Notes: generated by a model from the sequence alone, not told the origin. Positions 36,801 through 49,572 are shown, numbered from the stretch's first letter. The stretch: DNA of 64,000 bases from Panorpa germanica (GCA_963678705.1 OY783223.1:8030721-8094720), one strand, 5' to 3'. A program made the numbers and translations.

Positions 36801-39357
36801 TTGTATTCTGAAATCATTGTTTTCTTATTGATCTTTGTATTCTTATGCCTCTCTTTCTGATTAATTTATTCGTTTTCTTTAAATAATTTTATTTAGGTGA
36901 CCTTTTCGTCACTCTATGACGTAGTATGCAGCTTCACGAGAGATTATAGTCTAATCCGGGAAAAAATACAACGTTTAGAAGAGTTTGATAAAACGTGTAT
37001 TGAAAATGCTTACAAGGGAATTAATTCTGTAGTCACAGCCGAATGGGGAAATAATTCGCCATGTCAAGTAAATTTCATATCATTTGTAATAAATGAAGAT
37101 CAATATTAGATATTCCAAATAATGTGTTTTTCTCTTAAGGTTATTTTAATAACTGATGGATGCATTGGCCAGGATTACATAATAGACCCCTCTACGAGGA
37201 AATCACAACTCTTTGAATTTCCTGGAAAACTTCATGTAGTTTGCATAAGTAAAAATGATGATCAAATGTTTGTTGAAGGTAATTATTCATTACAATGGGC
37301 TTGTGTCTTAATTTCTATAAAAGTGTACTATATATTGATAAAGTGGGTTACTAGAACCTCAAATATTCAATTATTTTTTAATAACTCCTTATATGTTAAG
37401 AGATATTAACAATTAAAAAAGTTATTTTGTCTCTTTAATTATTAAAGGGATTCAACGTTGTACACATTCCAAGTGCCTGTGACATCACAATCCTTGTGTA
37501 AGGTTACCAACCTTACAGATCATAAATCTCTGCTATATGTATTTGTTATTAAAATATCAAATATTATTTACATCTATATCAAGGAACAATCAAATTTCAA
37601 TATTATGTCTGCCTTAGCAGGGTTAAATAAAATAAAAACTTATTATTCTTTGATTTGACTTGATTATTTGACTACTAACAGCTGCAAAACATTACTACAG
37701 CACTGACCTACTCAACAAATAACTGACGTTAAAATGCATTTCACGTCATGCAAATATGGTCGACCATTTCTAGTGCTAAAACTACAATTCAAACTTTTAA
37801 ATGCTATGTCTCCGTCAATATTTAGATATTTAATAAAATAGCACGCCAATATACATTTATTAACATCAATTTTAATCATCAATTGAAAAATCGACCTCTA
37901 AAAAATGAGGACACAAGTCCATTCAATTTTATACGAAATATTAATCTATTTAAAATTTATTCTTCATTGTGCAGCTCGTCCTCTATATCAACAACTTCTC
38001 GAAATGTCGGGTCCTTTACCAGGTTCCCTCTATTATCCAGAATTTTCTTTGGATGTTTCTAGCGTGAGAACTATATTTAAAAAATTAGCTGAAGATAATT
38101 ATCGTGAATTTAAAGCTACATTAAGATGTGGTAAACTAGAAAATAAAGTTTTAGTGTCACCACCTCCAGAAGTAAGATGCGTTGTATTAAATAATATATA
38201 TATATTTTATACATATACACATAATAAATAATATAACTCATTGTAGACACATGTGGAAGTAACAGAATATGAGACTACAAGGCACAATATTACTAATATT
38301 ATTGAAATATGTGGATTTATTTCCGTGCAAGACATAGGTTCGCCAATGGCTATAAGTCGACATCTTCTTTTACCAGCTCCTGTTAATTTATCTACAATTA
38401 ATAATGAAGGCGTTATTAAAAGTAAATATATACTGCTTCTATTTTAACTTTACGTTAAAAGTTATATAATATGCATATGCATTTTAGGTACAGCCGATAA
38501 TGCATCTAAAATGGATGACTCACACTCTGATGACGATTCTACAGACGAAGGAAAAATACCGTCGCTTTGTGTCATATTACACGGTGCCCTTAAGGTTTGA
38601 TTATAGTAAAACAATACTCGATTAATATTTATCTATTGTTACTAAAAATAAATTACTCCAGGTTGAAAATATGGCAGCGCTTGTTCTCTTGGGGGATAAC
38701 TGGTATGGATTCGTCTACTCATGGGCTGACAATCGAAAGAAGAGTAACTTAATGTTGATGATATTAGAACCAGGGCATAATGTTTTACCATGGCTAGGAG
38801 ATTTACGTTCCTTAGGCACTATAGATATGGCAACAAGCGAAGATACTCCAGTGTTTCCAGTAAGTTATTATTATTTCACGTCTTTCGTAGAATTGTTCAT
38901 TATTGATTACATTACAGGTTCGACCTTCGGAAAAGCGGAGCTACTCGCAGAGTAGTGTTACATGGATTAAACATGCTGGACTTCAATCAGATATTCAAAA
39001 AATTTTGCGACATGCTCGCAAGCTACCTGACAAGACCTCTCATTTTTACAAAGTAAGACCGGAAAAGATATTTTATTTATATATATTTATAATTTTAATA
39101 ATTTTTTTCTGTAATAGGAATTGAATCGCATCAGACGAGCAGCCATTTCTTTGGGATTTTTGGAGCTTTTAGATGGCTTAGCTTGTATTTTTGAAAGAGA
39201 ATGTACGTTACTTCCAGCAAATGCAAATCCAGATTGTGCTCTTCAGTTGTCGTACGCAGCTAACGAACTCAAGAAGCTGAATAATAGAGATATAAGCATT
39301 AATGTTAATGTTTTGAGTACGAAATTCAATAGTTATTTTCCTACCGGTCAACCTTAA
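33899..39357 (+). CDS. IntS14: Integrator complex subunit 14 (VWA9)
   Basis: Subunit of the nuclear Integrator complex (3'-end cleavage of snRNAs and attenuation of nascent mRNAs), working with INTS10/INTS13. Nine exons: 33899-34063, 36897-37067, 37140-37278, 37975-38171, 38247-38421, 38488-38594, 38662-38859, 38918-39052, 39118-39357; 508 residues, human about 518. The N-terminal VWA domain has an intact MIDAS motif (DVSYS in LLVLDVSYSMG) and VILITDGCIG. The C-terminal half has SYSQSSVTWIKHAGLQSDIQ and ERECTLLPANANPDCALQL. Intron 1 (2.8 kb) contains the complete DNAJC2 gene on the same strand, and intron 3 contains MITE-A copy A6. The last A of the stop codon starts an AATAAA (39357-39362). 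Confidence 0.94.
34539..36680 (+). CDS. Dnajc2: DnaJ homolog DNAJC2 (zuotin/MPP11), nested in an INTS14 intron
   Basis: Ribosome-associated J-protein that recruits Hsp70 to nascent chains and also has chromatin roles through SANT domains (family knowledge). Two exons, 34539-35417 and 35496-36680; 687 residues. The J domain is at about 85-155, with the HPD motif in LRHHPDKRKGQGEE. The zuotin-homology region follows (VEKFYSFWYNFDSWREYSY), then a charged helical region (RRWIEKQNKAVRAKRKKEE). Two SANT/Myb-like domains lie in the C-terminal half (IDWTPDNIQLLIKAVNLFPA and VPWSKTEQALLEQAIKTYPV), separated by a Lys/Asn/Ser-rich linker longer than usual. An AATAAA at 36791-36796 lies before the next INTS14 exon, so it can end its own transcript. 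Confidence 0.96.
37295..37922 (+). mobile_element. MITE-A copy A6 in INTS14 intron 3
   Basis: Near full-length, 628 bp. It starts ATGGGCTTGTGTCTTAATTT, with a short deletion right after the terminus, and ends GAGGACACAAGTCCAT. It starts 16 bp after the exon donor and ends about 50 bp before the next acceptor, so it forms nearly the whole intron. No long target duplication is visible. Confidence 0.92.
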
Positions 39358-40374
39358 ATAAAATAATTATTTTGTTAATATTCACTCTGTATCGTATTCC
39401 TCAATAATATGAATGCATTAAAAATTAATTCAAGGTTTTTTTTATTGAGATAAAGTAATGAAGAATAAAAAATAGTAAAAATTTTATCTTCGACATACTT
39501 AAAACAAATTTATTCAATATGAATATATAAAAATTAGTGCACAAACATTAGAACACATTCTTAAAATCAGTAGATGCTTTATAAAATATGTTTTTTTTAT
39601 ATATTAAGATTTAAAAATTCTATAATCTTTTTAAATTTCTATTCACACACTGTGATTTAAAACGGTGTATCTATATAACAAATTAATAATTTATGAACAA
39701 ATAGTCTTTTGCTATACTAAATGCGATAAATATATATTATACTTATAAATATACTAAAGTAATTAATTGGCTTTTTGTTTTAAAGTAACATATACTATTG
39801 GAAAATGATAAAGTCTACTTGAAACATCAAAATATAATCATTTTAAGTTTGTAATCCTTATGCATCAACACAAGAGATCACTTCATTTACTTTAAATACT
39901 GATTTAATTTTTCAGAAAGGTTTCCTTCAATTTTATATAAGGAGTTCTTATAGGTTTTGCTGATAAAATATAATATAATAACTAAATTAATACTGTGTAG
40001 TATTAAAATGTGTAAAAATTCAGAGAACTGCAGCTTGTACTCTTTTTCATTATAAACAAGAAGTCTGATGGAAACAAAAATACATTTCTCGCGTCTCAAG
40101 TCATGGATAATGGATAACTAAAAACAACAAAACTATCGTTCTTTAATATTTTAACACCAAATTTGCTTATTGTTATGGCAAATGCTTCATGTAAGTTAAG
40201 TAGATATTTAAAACAACTGTTGTCCTAATTTAAAAATACAAAAACGTACCGTTCGATTTCGAAAATAGGTTTATCAAACATCGAATATTGACTATGTAAA
40301 ACACAACTTCCTTTTATTGCACTTTTCATCGCGTGAGATACTTTTCTAATTCTTTGAAATAATTAAATCTTCCC
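39358..40374. other. Convergent 3' region of INTS14 and ATF6
   Basis: AT-rich. No exon, RNA gene or clear repeat. A reverse AATAAA (TTTATT at 40313-40318), about 57 bp past the ATF6 stop, is the likely ATF6 poly(A) signal. A 70-codon minus frame at 39887-40099 is not recognisable. Confidence 0.5.
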
Positions 40375-43300
40375 TTATGGTTTACGCTTTTGAGGCGTTA
40401 ATAAATGTTTATATATTACATTATTACTATCTACAGATTTATTTATAAAGTATGGCCTGTACTCTGGATTTAAGCTGTTGTTAATATTTTGATTGAATTC
40501 CGTATAATTTGGGATATTGTTGTATTCCTGTGGTATCCTTTTGGCTGGATTATCTGTACGTTCACTAGTTGTTGTGTTTCCTTGACTCCTACGTAAATGA
40601 TTTGGAATTATATTCTGCTTTACTTGAATTAAAGATGTATTGATCACTTCACAATCAATTTGCATCATTGTAATATGATCAGTCGAAAATGAATCTGCAA
40701 TATTCAATAAATAATCAACTTGATTCTTTTGAATGTAGTAAACTATCTTTTTTATAAGTTAATAAACTTACCATTTACATCCAATGTAGGTAACATGAGA
40801 GACATTTTTGGACGTAGTGTCTTATTATGAGCAAGTGCTGGCAGCAATAAATGATCATAGCTGAATGATACTACATAAAAAGTATCGTCCCTTCTATTAA
40901 TCGCTTCAAAAAATTCCATATATTTTAAATTTTGTGCTTTAGGTTGAAAAACATCTAATTCATTTCTAGATTCAACTAAATTTGAATTCTTATTTACGTT
41001 TCTTAATAAATTAATTTTACGTTTTGACAATTTATACTTTGGTTTAGTTTTATCAATTTTATTATCAAATTTATTATAAACTGGTAATAAATTTGTATGT
41101 AATTTAACTTTAAAATCATCAACATTTTGTTTAGATTTTTCTGTGAAACTCCAATTTAGGAACTGTGGTTCACGGATCCATTTTCTCAGCTCTGTATCCA
41201 GTCGTATGCTTTCCGTAACGTTAATGAACATAGGACATATCGGTTGTTGCATTTCATTCATTGTTGTATAATTGTGCAAGTTATAATCGCTTGAATCCTC
41301 TTTACTGGTTGTTGAATTTGGTAATTGTAATATTGGATTGGTATCATCACTCCCAAGCCACAGAAGATGTCTTCCATGAACTGGCTCTTGTATTGCAGAA
41401 TCTAAAGCAGTCATTTCAGGAGTTTTATGGAAGAAATTGCTGAAAAATCGATTTTAATGTTATAAAAGTTTTACATGTTTAATTTAACAATACAAAAATC
41501 AATCAATTTTACTTACCCAATGGAACCAATGTTGAATGAAATCATAAACATCATGGCGAGTAAAATGGCTGTGTTTTTACGGATGTTTTTATTTCCTGTA
41601 AGTGAGAAGAAAGAACTTCGTTTCGTAGTTGAATTAGCCGACGTTGAAACTGTTTCACCGTAAGATAACAAGCGTTCCTTTAACAACGAATTTTCCTGTA
41701 AATAAAAGTTTATTGTAATTATAGCATCCATAAAAATATTTATGATCTAAATTGATTCCGCATATAGAATTATAGGCAAACATATAGTCGGATATTAAGC
41801 ACAAACATTATATACACTGCATTTATTCCCAATTTATTCCTCTGGAATATATCAATATTCTATTTTAAAATGTGTAGAACTGTTCTGGAAATATACGTTA
41901 AATCCGTTTTTATTTAATTTATTTAACGTCGGAGTATTCCTATAACCGACGACCTCCTATGTTAGCAGTATTTATGGATTCGTGGCCTCATATACGTTTA
42001 CTACACCGCTGTCTAATAAGTTTATGATTATGTATAATTAATTTAATTTAATAACAAGCAAACTCAGAAAATATAGTCTAGCAGTCGCCCACTGCGTCAT
42101 CAGATTAGCACATTTATATTTTATTAAAATTACCACAATATCAAGAAACTGCAATCTTGCTTAAAATTGCATTTACTGAATAATTTCAATATGTATTTGT
42201 TCAGGATATTATTTTCTATTTCACACAGTAGCTTTTCAATAAGTTATCTAAAATCAATTTAATAATTACTTTTACAAAAGTATGATTGAGGTTTCTATAA
42301 TCTTCAAGAAATAAATTTACTTAAAGTTCTATTCCAATATATAGGGTGTTTGTAAGAACTACAAGCTGTCAATAAATTAATTGATGTTATACAATATTTC
42401 CTGTTATATAAATTCAACAATATCAAATATTACAGCATCTATATTAAATCGATCATTAAAGTAAACGTACTAAAATTTCAGTTCTGACGATATAATATAG
42501 AATCATTTCTAAAATAAAAAATTCTTACCAATTTTAGTGTATTGTTTTCTAAGGATAGATCATTAATTTGATTCTCCAGCGCTGTGACATATTCTTTTTT
42601 CTTCTTTCTGGATAGACAGGCAGATTCCCGATTTTTAATCATCCTCTGCTGTTTCTTAATAGCTTTAACTTCTAATTCATTAGTGGGCATGGGTCTAATA
42701 AAAACATTTCCTGTTCCACTTGGTTTAATAATGGGTTTCGTATCTACCTCACTTTTAGGCAAAGTCATAAATAGATTTTTTTGTAAACTAGTATTTACAT
42801 TTTTTTGTTTTTCAGGTTTTATCATAATTTTTGGTTGTGTTTGAATATTATTTAACAAAATGACTTCCTTTTTGGGTTCTGTATCAGAACTTTGTAATTT
42901 TACTTTTTGCGTGAAAGCTGCAAAATGTTCTGCTGATAAAACAATTGTTTTTTTGTTAATATTTTTAGAAATTGGTGATAAACTTTTCGCTATTGGTTTT
43001 GGTTGTATTTTTACTTTCCTAGGTAATTGTTGTACTGGTATTAGGCTGCCATTAGCTGCGATTTGTACCAGTTTCACAGTTGGCGCATTATTTTTAATAA
43101 TATTTAATGTGTGTTCACCTCTGGGTGAAGTTGGTGGTGATAATGCACTGGGAGGTGATATAGGAGGGGTATCTAAACTATATTTTCTAGGTAAAATTGG
43201 TCTTTCTGTTTTAGTTACTAGAAATTCTGACATGTTATAATGACTCGGGTAATAATCGGAGCTTGAATTAGAGTCCGATGGCGAAGGTGTATTTCTTAAC

Positions 43301-46300
43301 GGGTTTGGAGAATACGGTTCAAATTTGATGTCTAGTTCTTGTTTAACAGGCGTATTAAAATAATCAGGGTTTAAAGCTCTCAGATCTTCTATCGTGAGAG
43401 AGACACTATCTGAATCCTTTATATGTTGTAGATTTGTATTGCTTTCAACATCAGCAGACTGTAAATTAGGAAACGCTTCCGGACCCCACTCCATGGGGTC
43501 TACATTTCTCAATTCATCTATACATTCAAATATTGCAGAATCTGGCAAAGGTTCCTCATACTCATTGGTATAAGTTTTAATTTCATTTTGGTACTTGTAA
43601 CTTGTATTGTTTTTCTTAGGGGTATCGTCATTCAATATTGGTAACTTGTCTACGGCAACATTTGCCATTATCTGATCTGGACTGTCATCCCGTAAACCGA
43701 ATGGTTCCGAAGGGCTGGTGTCCAGGAGCATTGGAATTTCCAACTCATTTGATAGTTGAGCTATGAAGTCATCGTCCATGAAATCAAAATTAGGGTCAGA
43801 TGATGTGTCTGAAATATTAGAAAAAAGTTTAATAACAGTCTTACAATTGTGCTAAAAGTTTTTATGAATATGATGCACTAATGATATAAAACTTAACAAT
43901 CACTAGAATTTTACTATTTCCTTGCAAATTTCTGAGCGGGATTTCATAGGAAATTACATTGATCTTTAGCTTCCCAACTGTAGTTCTATATTATAATTAT
44001 TGTATGTTGTTCTGAAATGTATATCAGTTTTCTTCAAGTCTTATACATTTCACAAGCTCGGAAATAAAAAATATCTCTTTTCCTATCATAAGGTTCATAG
44101 ATTTATTGAAACTAGAAATATTAACCGTGTTATCTCGACATGTATTGCAATTTTAACTTTCTTATATTTTAATTTTGTGCCCATTGAAAATCATAATCAT
44201 CCGCCAATATTTTAAGAAATATTTTTTAATAAAAATTACTTTCTAATTCTGAAAAATATACTGGAGAATAAGCACATTCTGCAAACAATAATGAATCACC
44301 TTTAAATATAGAACACCACCTAATTTTACAGATTTAAGATTTCTAAGCTCTTGGCTATCAGGTAGGTCAATGACTTCTGTCGACTCGCGAACATTCACGC
44401 GGCAAATTACTAATAAAACAAAATAGCAAACTCTACTACGTAGTACATCATGTAGGTTAATAACATCGACCGGACCACGTGGTATTTGTAGTATTTTTCA
44501 TATTAATTCTGTAGTTCAGGATACACACTTGTTGCGTACAATTGTTGTGAAAGAGAAAATACATATTGCATTTGCAACTGCATCTGCAAAATAGTTAAAT
44601 TACGCAGTGCAATTACCTTAAGAATGTTATAAAATCTTGTAAATCGATTGGTTTGTAAATATCAATACTTTCTATTAAATTCTGCATTGAATTTAATTTC
44701 CAAATTCTTTAAGAAATCCACGTGCAACAATTAGTCCACAAAACCATTAAAAAAAAAATTGCCACAAATTTATGCATAGTTATTATCACCAAATAAATAA
44801 AAAGGCGAGCATAATTTGTTTCACTCTTCATATTCTGTATAAAACGAAAGTTTTTTGACTTCTTGGCTTCACTATCAATAAGCAACACGAAAAGTCAATG
44901 GTCGGGCCAAGGTCAAGTTCTTCACGCAGTAAGACTTCACCGACGCGAAGACAGAATACTCGCGGAAGAATACATAAAAACTTATCATCACAAAGAATAA
45001 TCTAAACACGTTCTATAATTATATCATTTAGAATAAATAATTATGTTAATTTTATAACAGTCGCTTTGTATTTTAAGTAAGTTTGTGACAATTTATCTAA
45101 TATTTAAACCCTCTCGCTTTCTGCCATCTATGATAGTGTTAACAAATAATATGTTTAAAAAAAAGCGGTATCGAGTAATGTCTAACATGCGCCATGGGCT
45201 TATCACACAGATATCTGTAAAAATAGAGATGAACCAATAATTTACTTAAGACCACACATTATTCATATATACACAGCTGAAGTTAACATTGTGAAACAAA
45301 ATTTACTTCGCATTTAGTAATTTATATATTGGGGCGGTAGTACGGTAACCATTGACAAAATGGGCTTGTGTCCTATGTCTTAATTTCTATAAAACTGTAC
45401 TATATATTGATAATGTGGGTTACTAGAACCTCAAATGCCCAATAATGTTTTAATAACTCCTTGTATTTCAGGAGATATTAACAATTAAAAAAGTCATTTT
45501 TTCCCTTTAATTATTAAAGGGATTCAACGTTGTACACATTCCAAATGCATGTGAGATCACAACCGCTGCCAACCTTACAGCTCATACATCTCTGCTATAT
45601 GTATTTATATATCAAATATTATTTACAGCTATTTCAAGGAACAGGTACAAAACATTATCACAGCACTGACCTAATCAACAAATAACTGACGTTAAAATGC
45701 ATTTCACGTCTTACAAATATGGCCGACCATTTCTAGCGCTAAAACTACTATTCAAACTTTTAATTGCTATATCTCCGTCAACATTTAGATATTTAATAAA
45801 AAAGACACGCCAATACACATTTATTAACATCAATTTCAATCAACAATTGAAAAATCGACCACTGAAAAATGAGGACACAAGCCTATTGTCCCGTCAATTT
45901 TGTTACGTTATAGGTAAACATTGGCAAAATTATCTAGTTGGTATTTCAGGGCATAACAGGTAAAATTACAGTTAGAATTCCTGGATTTCTAAATCTATTT
46001 CTAATAATTCTGGATTCTTTTCTAAATTCCGGAATAATTTTAATAAATGTTAGGTCGTTTGAAGATCGTTATCATATAATAGAAACGTTCGAGTGGGAAC
46101 ATTGCTCGCAAAATTCAGGAATAGATTTGTATAAAATACTAAATATTGTGAACCGGAAGTGGTAGTTAATTGCGTATTTAACAAATTACTTAAAACTCTT
46201 CAACATATTTCATAGCTTGATGACTAATATTAGAAATATTCTAATTAAAATATGGTTAAAAATATTTTAAAAACATGCTAAGTAAATTTTAAACGCAGGT

Positions 46301-47521
46301 GATTTTTATGCAAATTTAAAAATATAACAATTTTTATTTTTAACATTGAACTTAATAGTGAAGTATTAAACATAAATTTAAAATATATACACGTGGTATA
46401 ATTCATAAATCTGATAAAAATGTACAGTGGGGGAGTCACTTGTCCACAACTGGACATGGGTTTGCAATAGAATCTTTGGCAAATTTATACCGGACATTTG
46501 GAGTCTAATTATTGTGCACCACCAATAATAAATAACAATACATTTACAAATGATACATTTTTAAATATAGCTAATGTTACAAATGAAAGTTAAAAGTAAA
46601 CTTAATTGCTACTACAATTTGTATGTCCAGAGCAACTGCAATAAAAGTTGCCGGTAAAATAATAATATTTAAACTAACATACCGGTTTTAAAATAATCCG
46701 AGATATTAACAACACAATCATTATTAGATCCCATTTAATTAATAGATAAAATATTGTTTATTTAATAATAATAAAATTCTAAAAATATTCCTTGTATAAT
46801 ATATTGTATTTCAACTTGCAAAACACTTGGCATATAAGGTATACAGATACTGAAAAAACCTGTGCATGCTTATAAGAAAGAGATAAAAATAAAAAAAGGT
46901 AGGGGTAATAAATATTGTAAAATGTAAGCTTTAAAAGATTAAAAATATTATAAACAATGGTTCATTTTACTATAGTTTTAAATTAAGTAAATGGTTCAAA
47001 GATTAGGATTTAAGTACATTATTGTTATTAAAGAATATAATTTACTTAAAGCTTTTACTTTTTGTAGTATGAACAAATAATTTCTTAACATTTCAAATGA
47101 AACGATATGTTAATTAGGCCAACAGGAAAACCAACTGCTTCTTATCAGTTTTGTTTATCCCTAATTAGTAGATATTTCTAAGAATATGTAAGATATAAGT
47201 AAAAGGAAATAAAACAAGTTGTTTTCAATAAAATTCCAATGAAAATGAATTTTATAAATAGGAAAACGATGACAATGATGTTTTTAAAAACAAAGGATGT
47301 TATTGAATATGACTTTGACATAAACAAAAAATATTTGACATATAACTGACTGCAATTGTTTTAATAATTATGTTACAAATATGCAAAACGTGCTAAATGT
47401 AATAATAATCAATATATCTTATCAATTTTATGATTGAATTGCATAAAAACAGTAAATGACTCATATAAAATGCATTTAGCTTACCGTAAATCAATGAGTC
47501 TTGAACATTGTTATAATCCAT
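40375..47521 (-). CDS. Atf6: ATF6, membrane-tethered bZIP ER-stress sensor
   Basis: ER membrane protein cut by site-1 and site-2 proteases in the Golgi under ER stress; the freed N-terminal bZIP fragment activates chaperone genes. Five exons: 47521-47485, 43808-42529, 41695-41517, 41439-40772, 40694-40375; 827 residues. The N-terminal part is acidic and Ser/Pro-rich. The basic region [15 protein letters not shown] and a leucine zipper lie at about 400-450. A membrane segment ([20 protein letters not shown]) is at about 480-500. The luminal site-1 protease motif RHLL follows about 22 residues later, with several NxS/T sites further on. Exon 1 encodes only [12 protein letters not shown]. Intron 1 is 3.7 kb and holds MITE-A copy A7. 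Confidence 0.94.
43809..47484 (-). other. ATF6 intron 1
   Basis: A long intron with no second gene recognised. It contains MITE-A copy A7 (45360-45886). Near 46430-46520 a block starting CAGTGGGGGAGTCACTTGTC may be an old transposon end. The remainder is unassigned AT-rich sequence. Confidence 0.5.
45360..45886 (+). mobile_element. MITE-A copy A7, internally deleted
   Basis: About 527 bp in ATF6 intron 1, antisense to the gene. It starts ATGGGCTTGTGTCCTATGTC and ends GAGGACACAAGCCTAT. About 100 bp of the middle, from the ATTTCAATATTATGTCTGCC block to the ACTTGATTATTTGAC block, is missing relative to A2. Confidence 0.9.
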
Positions 47522-47855
47522 ACTATTTTCATTACTTAAAACATCAATATTATTATTAATTAACATAACTTAAAGTAATACTAAATCACCACGTTTTTAA
47601 TTAATTTTATCACTAATTACGTATTAACAATATATGACACGTCAAAATATAAAAGGAGGCGTACATAAATCTCGTTCACGATCAAGGTTATGAAGATTTT
47701 TAATCGCCATTTTGTAAAGATGTAGTTAGTAAATAATAGATGTCAGTAATTTATTTGATGGAATTACAGGAAACTTATTTATCTTTAAGAGAACTGTCAA
47801 AAGTCAAATTAAAGTTTAACTAATAAATAAAGTTATAGAACAGTATTTGTTTACA
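47522..47855. promoter_or_regulatory. Likely bidirectional promoter ATF6 / Sin1 with UPRE-like site
   Basis: Divergent start codons lie 334 bp apart. The palindrome-like TGACACGTCA at 47635-47644 includes CACGTCA, the reverse complement of TGACGTG, which is the core of the unfolded-protein response element bound by ATF6/XBP1. It sits about 115 bp upstream of the ATF6 start. Function is inferred from motif and position. Confidence 0.5.
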
Positions 47856-49307
47856 ATGGCAACTTATAATAATAAACACTGGTTATTATCACATATAAGA
47901 AATTCATTTATATCTACAGATGATACAGGAATGTGTGAAATTGTTATGCTAGGAGAAGATTTTCCACGTCAGCTTCATGCAAAACATAAAGAACAACTAG
48001 GAGGTAAGCCTGACGATGCTGATTTTTTTTGTTATCCTGGTTTAGAAGAGAGCGATGATGAAGAAGCAGATATGTTATCACAGTCTTATGATTTACAACT
48101 TGACATGGATTTTGGACATCGTCGCAGATCTGATACAGCACAGAGGTTAGAGAAAATGGACCTTGCAAAAAGAAAAGCAGCTAAAATAAAAACAATAACC
48201 TGTGATGACAAACACGCTGTACCCTTAACTGAAGAAGAAAAAGCCCAATTATTTGAAAAGAAAGTCGTAAAGAAGAAAGAAAGTAAGAAAGTAAAATCAT
48301 TATTGGCAGAACAATTACTTAAGGCTCCTAGTTTACCTCAAAACCAATTTATTCAGTATGCCAAGTTTGATGGGACCGCTCAAATTAGTACACCAACTCG
48401 TAAATTTAGAATATTTTTAACAATGTTACCAGAAGAAATTAGAAACTATCCCATGCCTATCGTAGTTATGGGTACTGCAACAATTAGGGAATTGATTGGT
48501 TTAATTTGTTACAAATGCTGCATTGCAAATCCTTTGATAAATTTGAAACCAGCTCGACATTATGGTTTGTATATCACTGAAGAGGATGGTGAAGTCGATT
48601 CAGATTTTCCAGAACTAGATCCTAGAGAGCCATGCTCAAAATTTGGATTCACACATCTTGGTCTAGTGGAAAACAGTACCGTTGATTTAGAATCTGAATT
48701 TGAGGGCATAGCTCTCGGTGATAGTTTAGAAAAACTTTCAATTGGATCCGATAAACCAGAAATTGCAAGCAAACCGCAGCTTGATGTCCAACAAAGCGAA
48801 GACCTGGCACGAATGAAGGGCCACACCATTGCCATGGAAGCGCCGCTGTATCAATCATTCAGATTACAAATAATCAGCAAAGTAAGAGCAAAAATTGAAG
48901 TTCAATTAGGAATATCCGGTGAAAAAATAGAAATAGATCCGGTGTTACAGAAAAATAATAAGTTTTGGATGCGACAAAAAGCTGTTAGTTACAGCATGGA
49001 CGCAATCGCCTGGTGCGAACTAATAGAAAATAAATCGACTAAGTCAGTGTTTAGATTGGTTTATAGTTTGTCACATAATTTTGTCAGCAATAGTAATGAT
49101 ATGAGCCCAAATCAATTGCAAACTTCTGCGAGTTTTAAACACCATGACTTTGAAACTGATCCACAAATGGCGAAGGAAATTGTACAAAAAATAAATAATA
49201 TCTTGGAAGTTAGGTCTAGCATAAGTAGGAAAGAATACATTGCATCTAAAGAAAGACGGAAGATGCAAACGCGAAAATCTTTTAACTTAAGTAGTAGTTT
49301 TAAGTAA
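47856..49307 (+). CDS. Sin1: Sin1 / MAPKAP1, TORC2 subunit (intronless)
   Basis: TORC2 scaffold that presents AKT-type substrates. A single uninterrupted frame of 483 residues. The start at 47856 (MATYNNKHWLLSHIRNSFIS) aligns with the family N terminus and its SFISTDDTGMCE motif; the in-frame TTG 9 bases upstream is not a real start. Next come the FGHRRRSDTAQRLEKMDLAK motif and the CRIM substrate-binding domain at about 165-275 (YAKFDGTAQ, LIGLICYKC, EEDGEVDSDFPELD). The PH domain is at about 330-470 (VQLGISGEKIEIDP, AKEIVQKINNILEVRSS). Between CRIM and PH there are only about 58 residues of polar linker, so the Ras-binding domain usual at this place in the family is not evident. An AATAAA lies at 49344-49349. 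Confidence 0.93.
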   Translation: MATYNNKHWLLSHIRNSFISTDDTGMCEIVMLGEDFPRQLHAKHKEQLGGKPDDADFFCYPGLEESDDEEADMLSQSYDLQLDMDFGHRRRSDTAQRLEKMDLAKRKAAKIKTITCDDKHAVPLTEEEKAQLFEKKVVKKKESKKVKSLLAEQLLKAPSLPQNQFIQYAKFDGTAQISTPTRKFRIFLTMLPEEIRNYPMPIVVMGTATIRELIGLICYKCCIANPLINLKPARHYGLYITEEDGEVDSDFPELDPREPCSKFGFTHLGLVENSTVDLESEFEGIALGDSLEKLSIGSDKPEIASKPQLDVQQSEDLARMKGHTIAMEAPLYQSFRLQIISKVRAKIEVQLGISGEKIEIDPVLQKNNKFWMRQKAVSYSMDAIAWCELIENKSTKSVFRLVYSLSHNFVSNSNDMSPNQLQTSASFKHHDFETDPQMAKEIVQKINNILEVRSSISRKEYIASKERRKMQTRKSFNLSSSFK

Positions 49308-49572
49308 ATGTTAAACACGGTTATGTACATATTATTTTATTTCAATAAACTATATTTAACAAGTAAATTTTTCTTTTATTTTAATTACAATTGCATTTCT
49401 TTATTGCAAGACCCACGGGTATTTTATAATGTAGGATATTATTTCATGTGTGGCAAGGTACCACTAAATAAAAGACAAAAACCAACAAGTAATTCAAAAT
49501 AACTTTATTCATAAGAAAGCTAAGCAAAAACCATATAATTTATTTTAAATAGAGATTTACTACTCTTACAAT
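49308..49572. terminator. Shared 3' region of Sin1 and SMYD4
   Basis: Converging genes 265 bp apart. The Sin1 poly(A) signal AATAAA lies at 49344-49349. A reverse AATAAA for SMYD4 (TTTATT at 49504-49509) lies 64 bp past its stop. The 3' UTRs could overlap if either transcript extends. Confidence 0.55.

Noticed and set aside
42860..43240. 126-codon plus-strand frame
   Set aside because: Shadow of the ATF6 second exon on the other strand.
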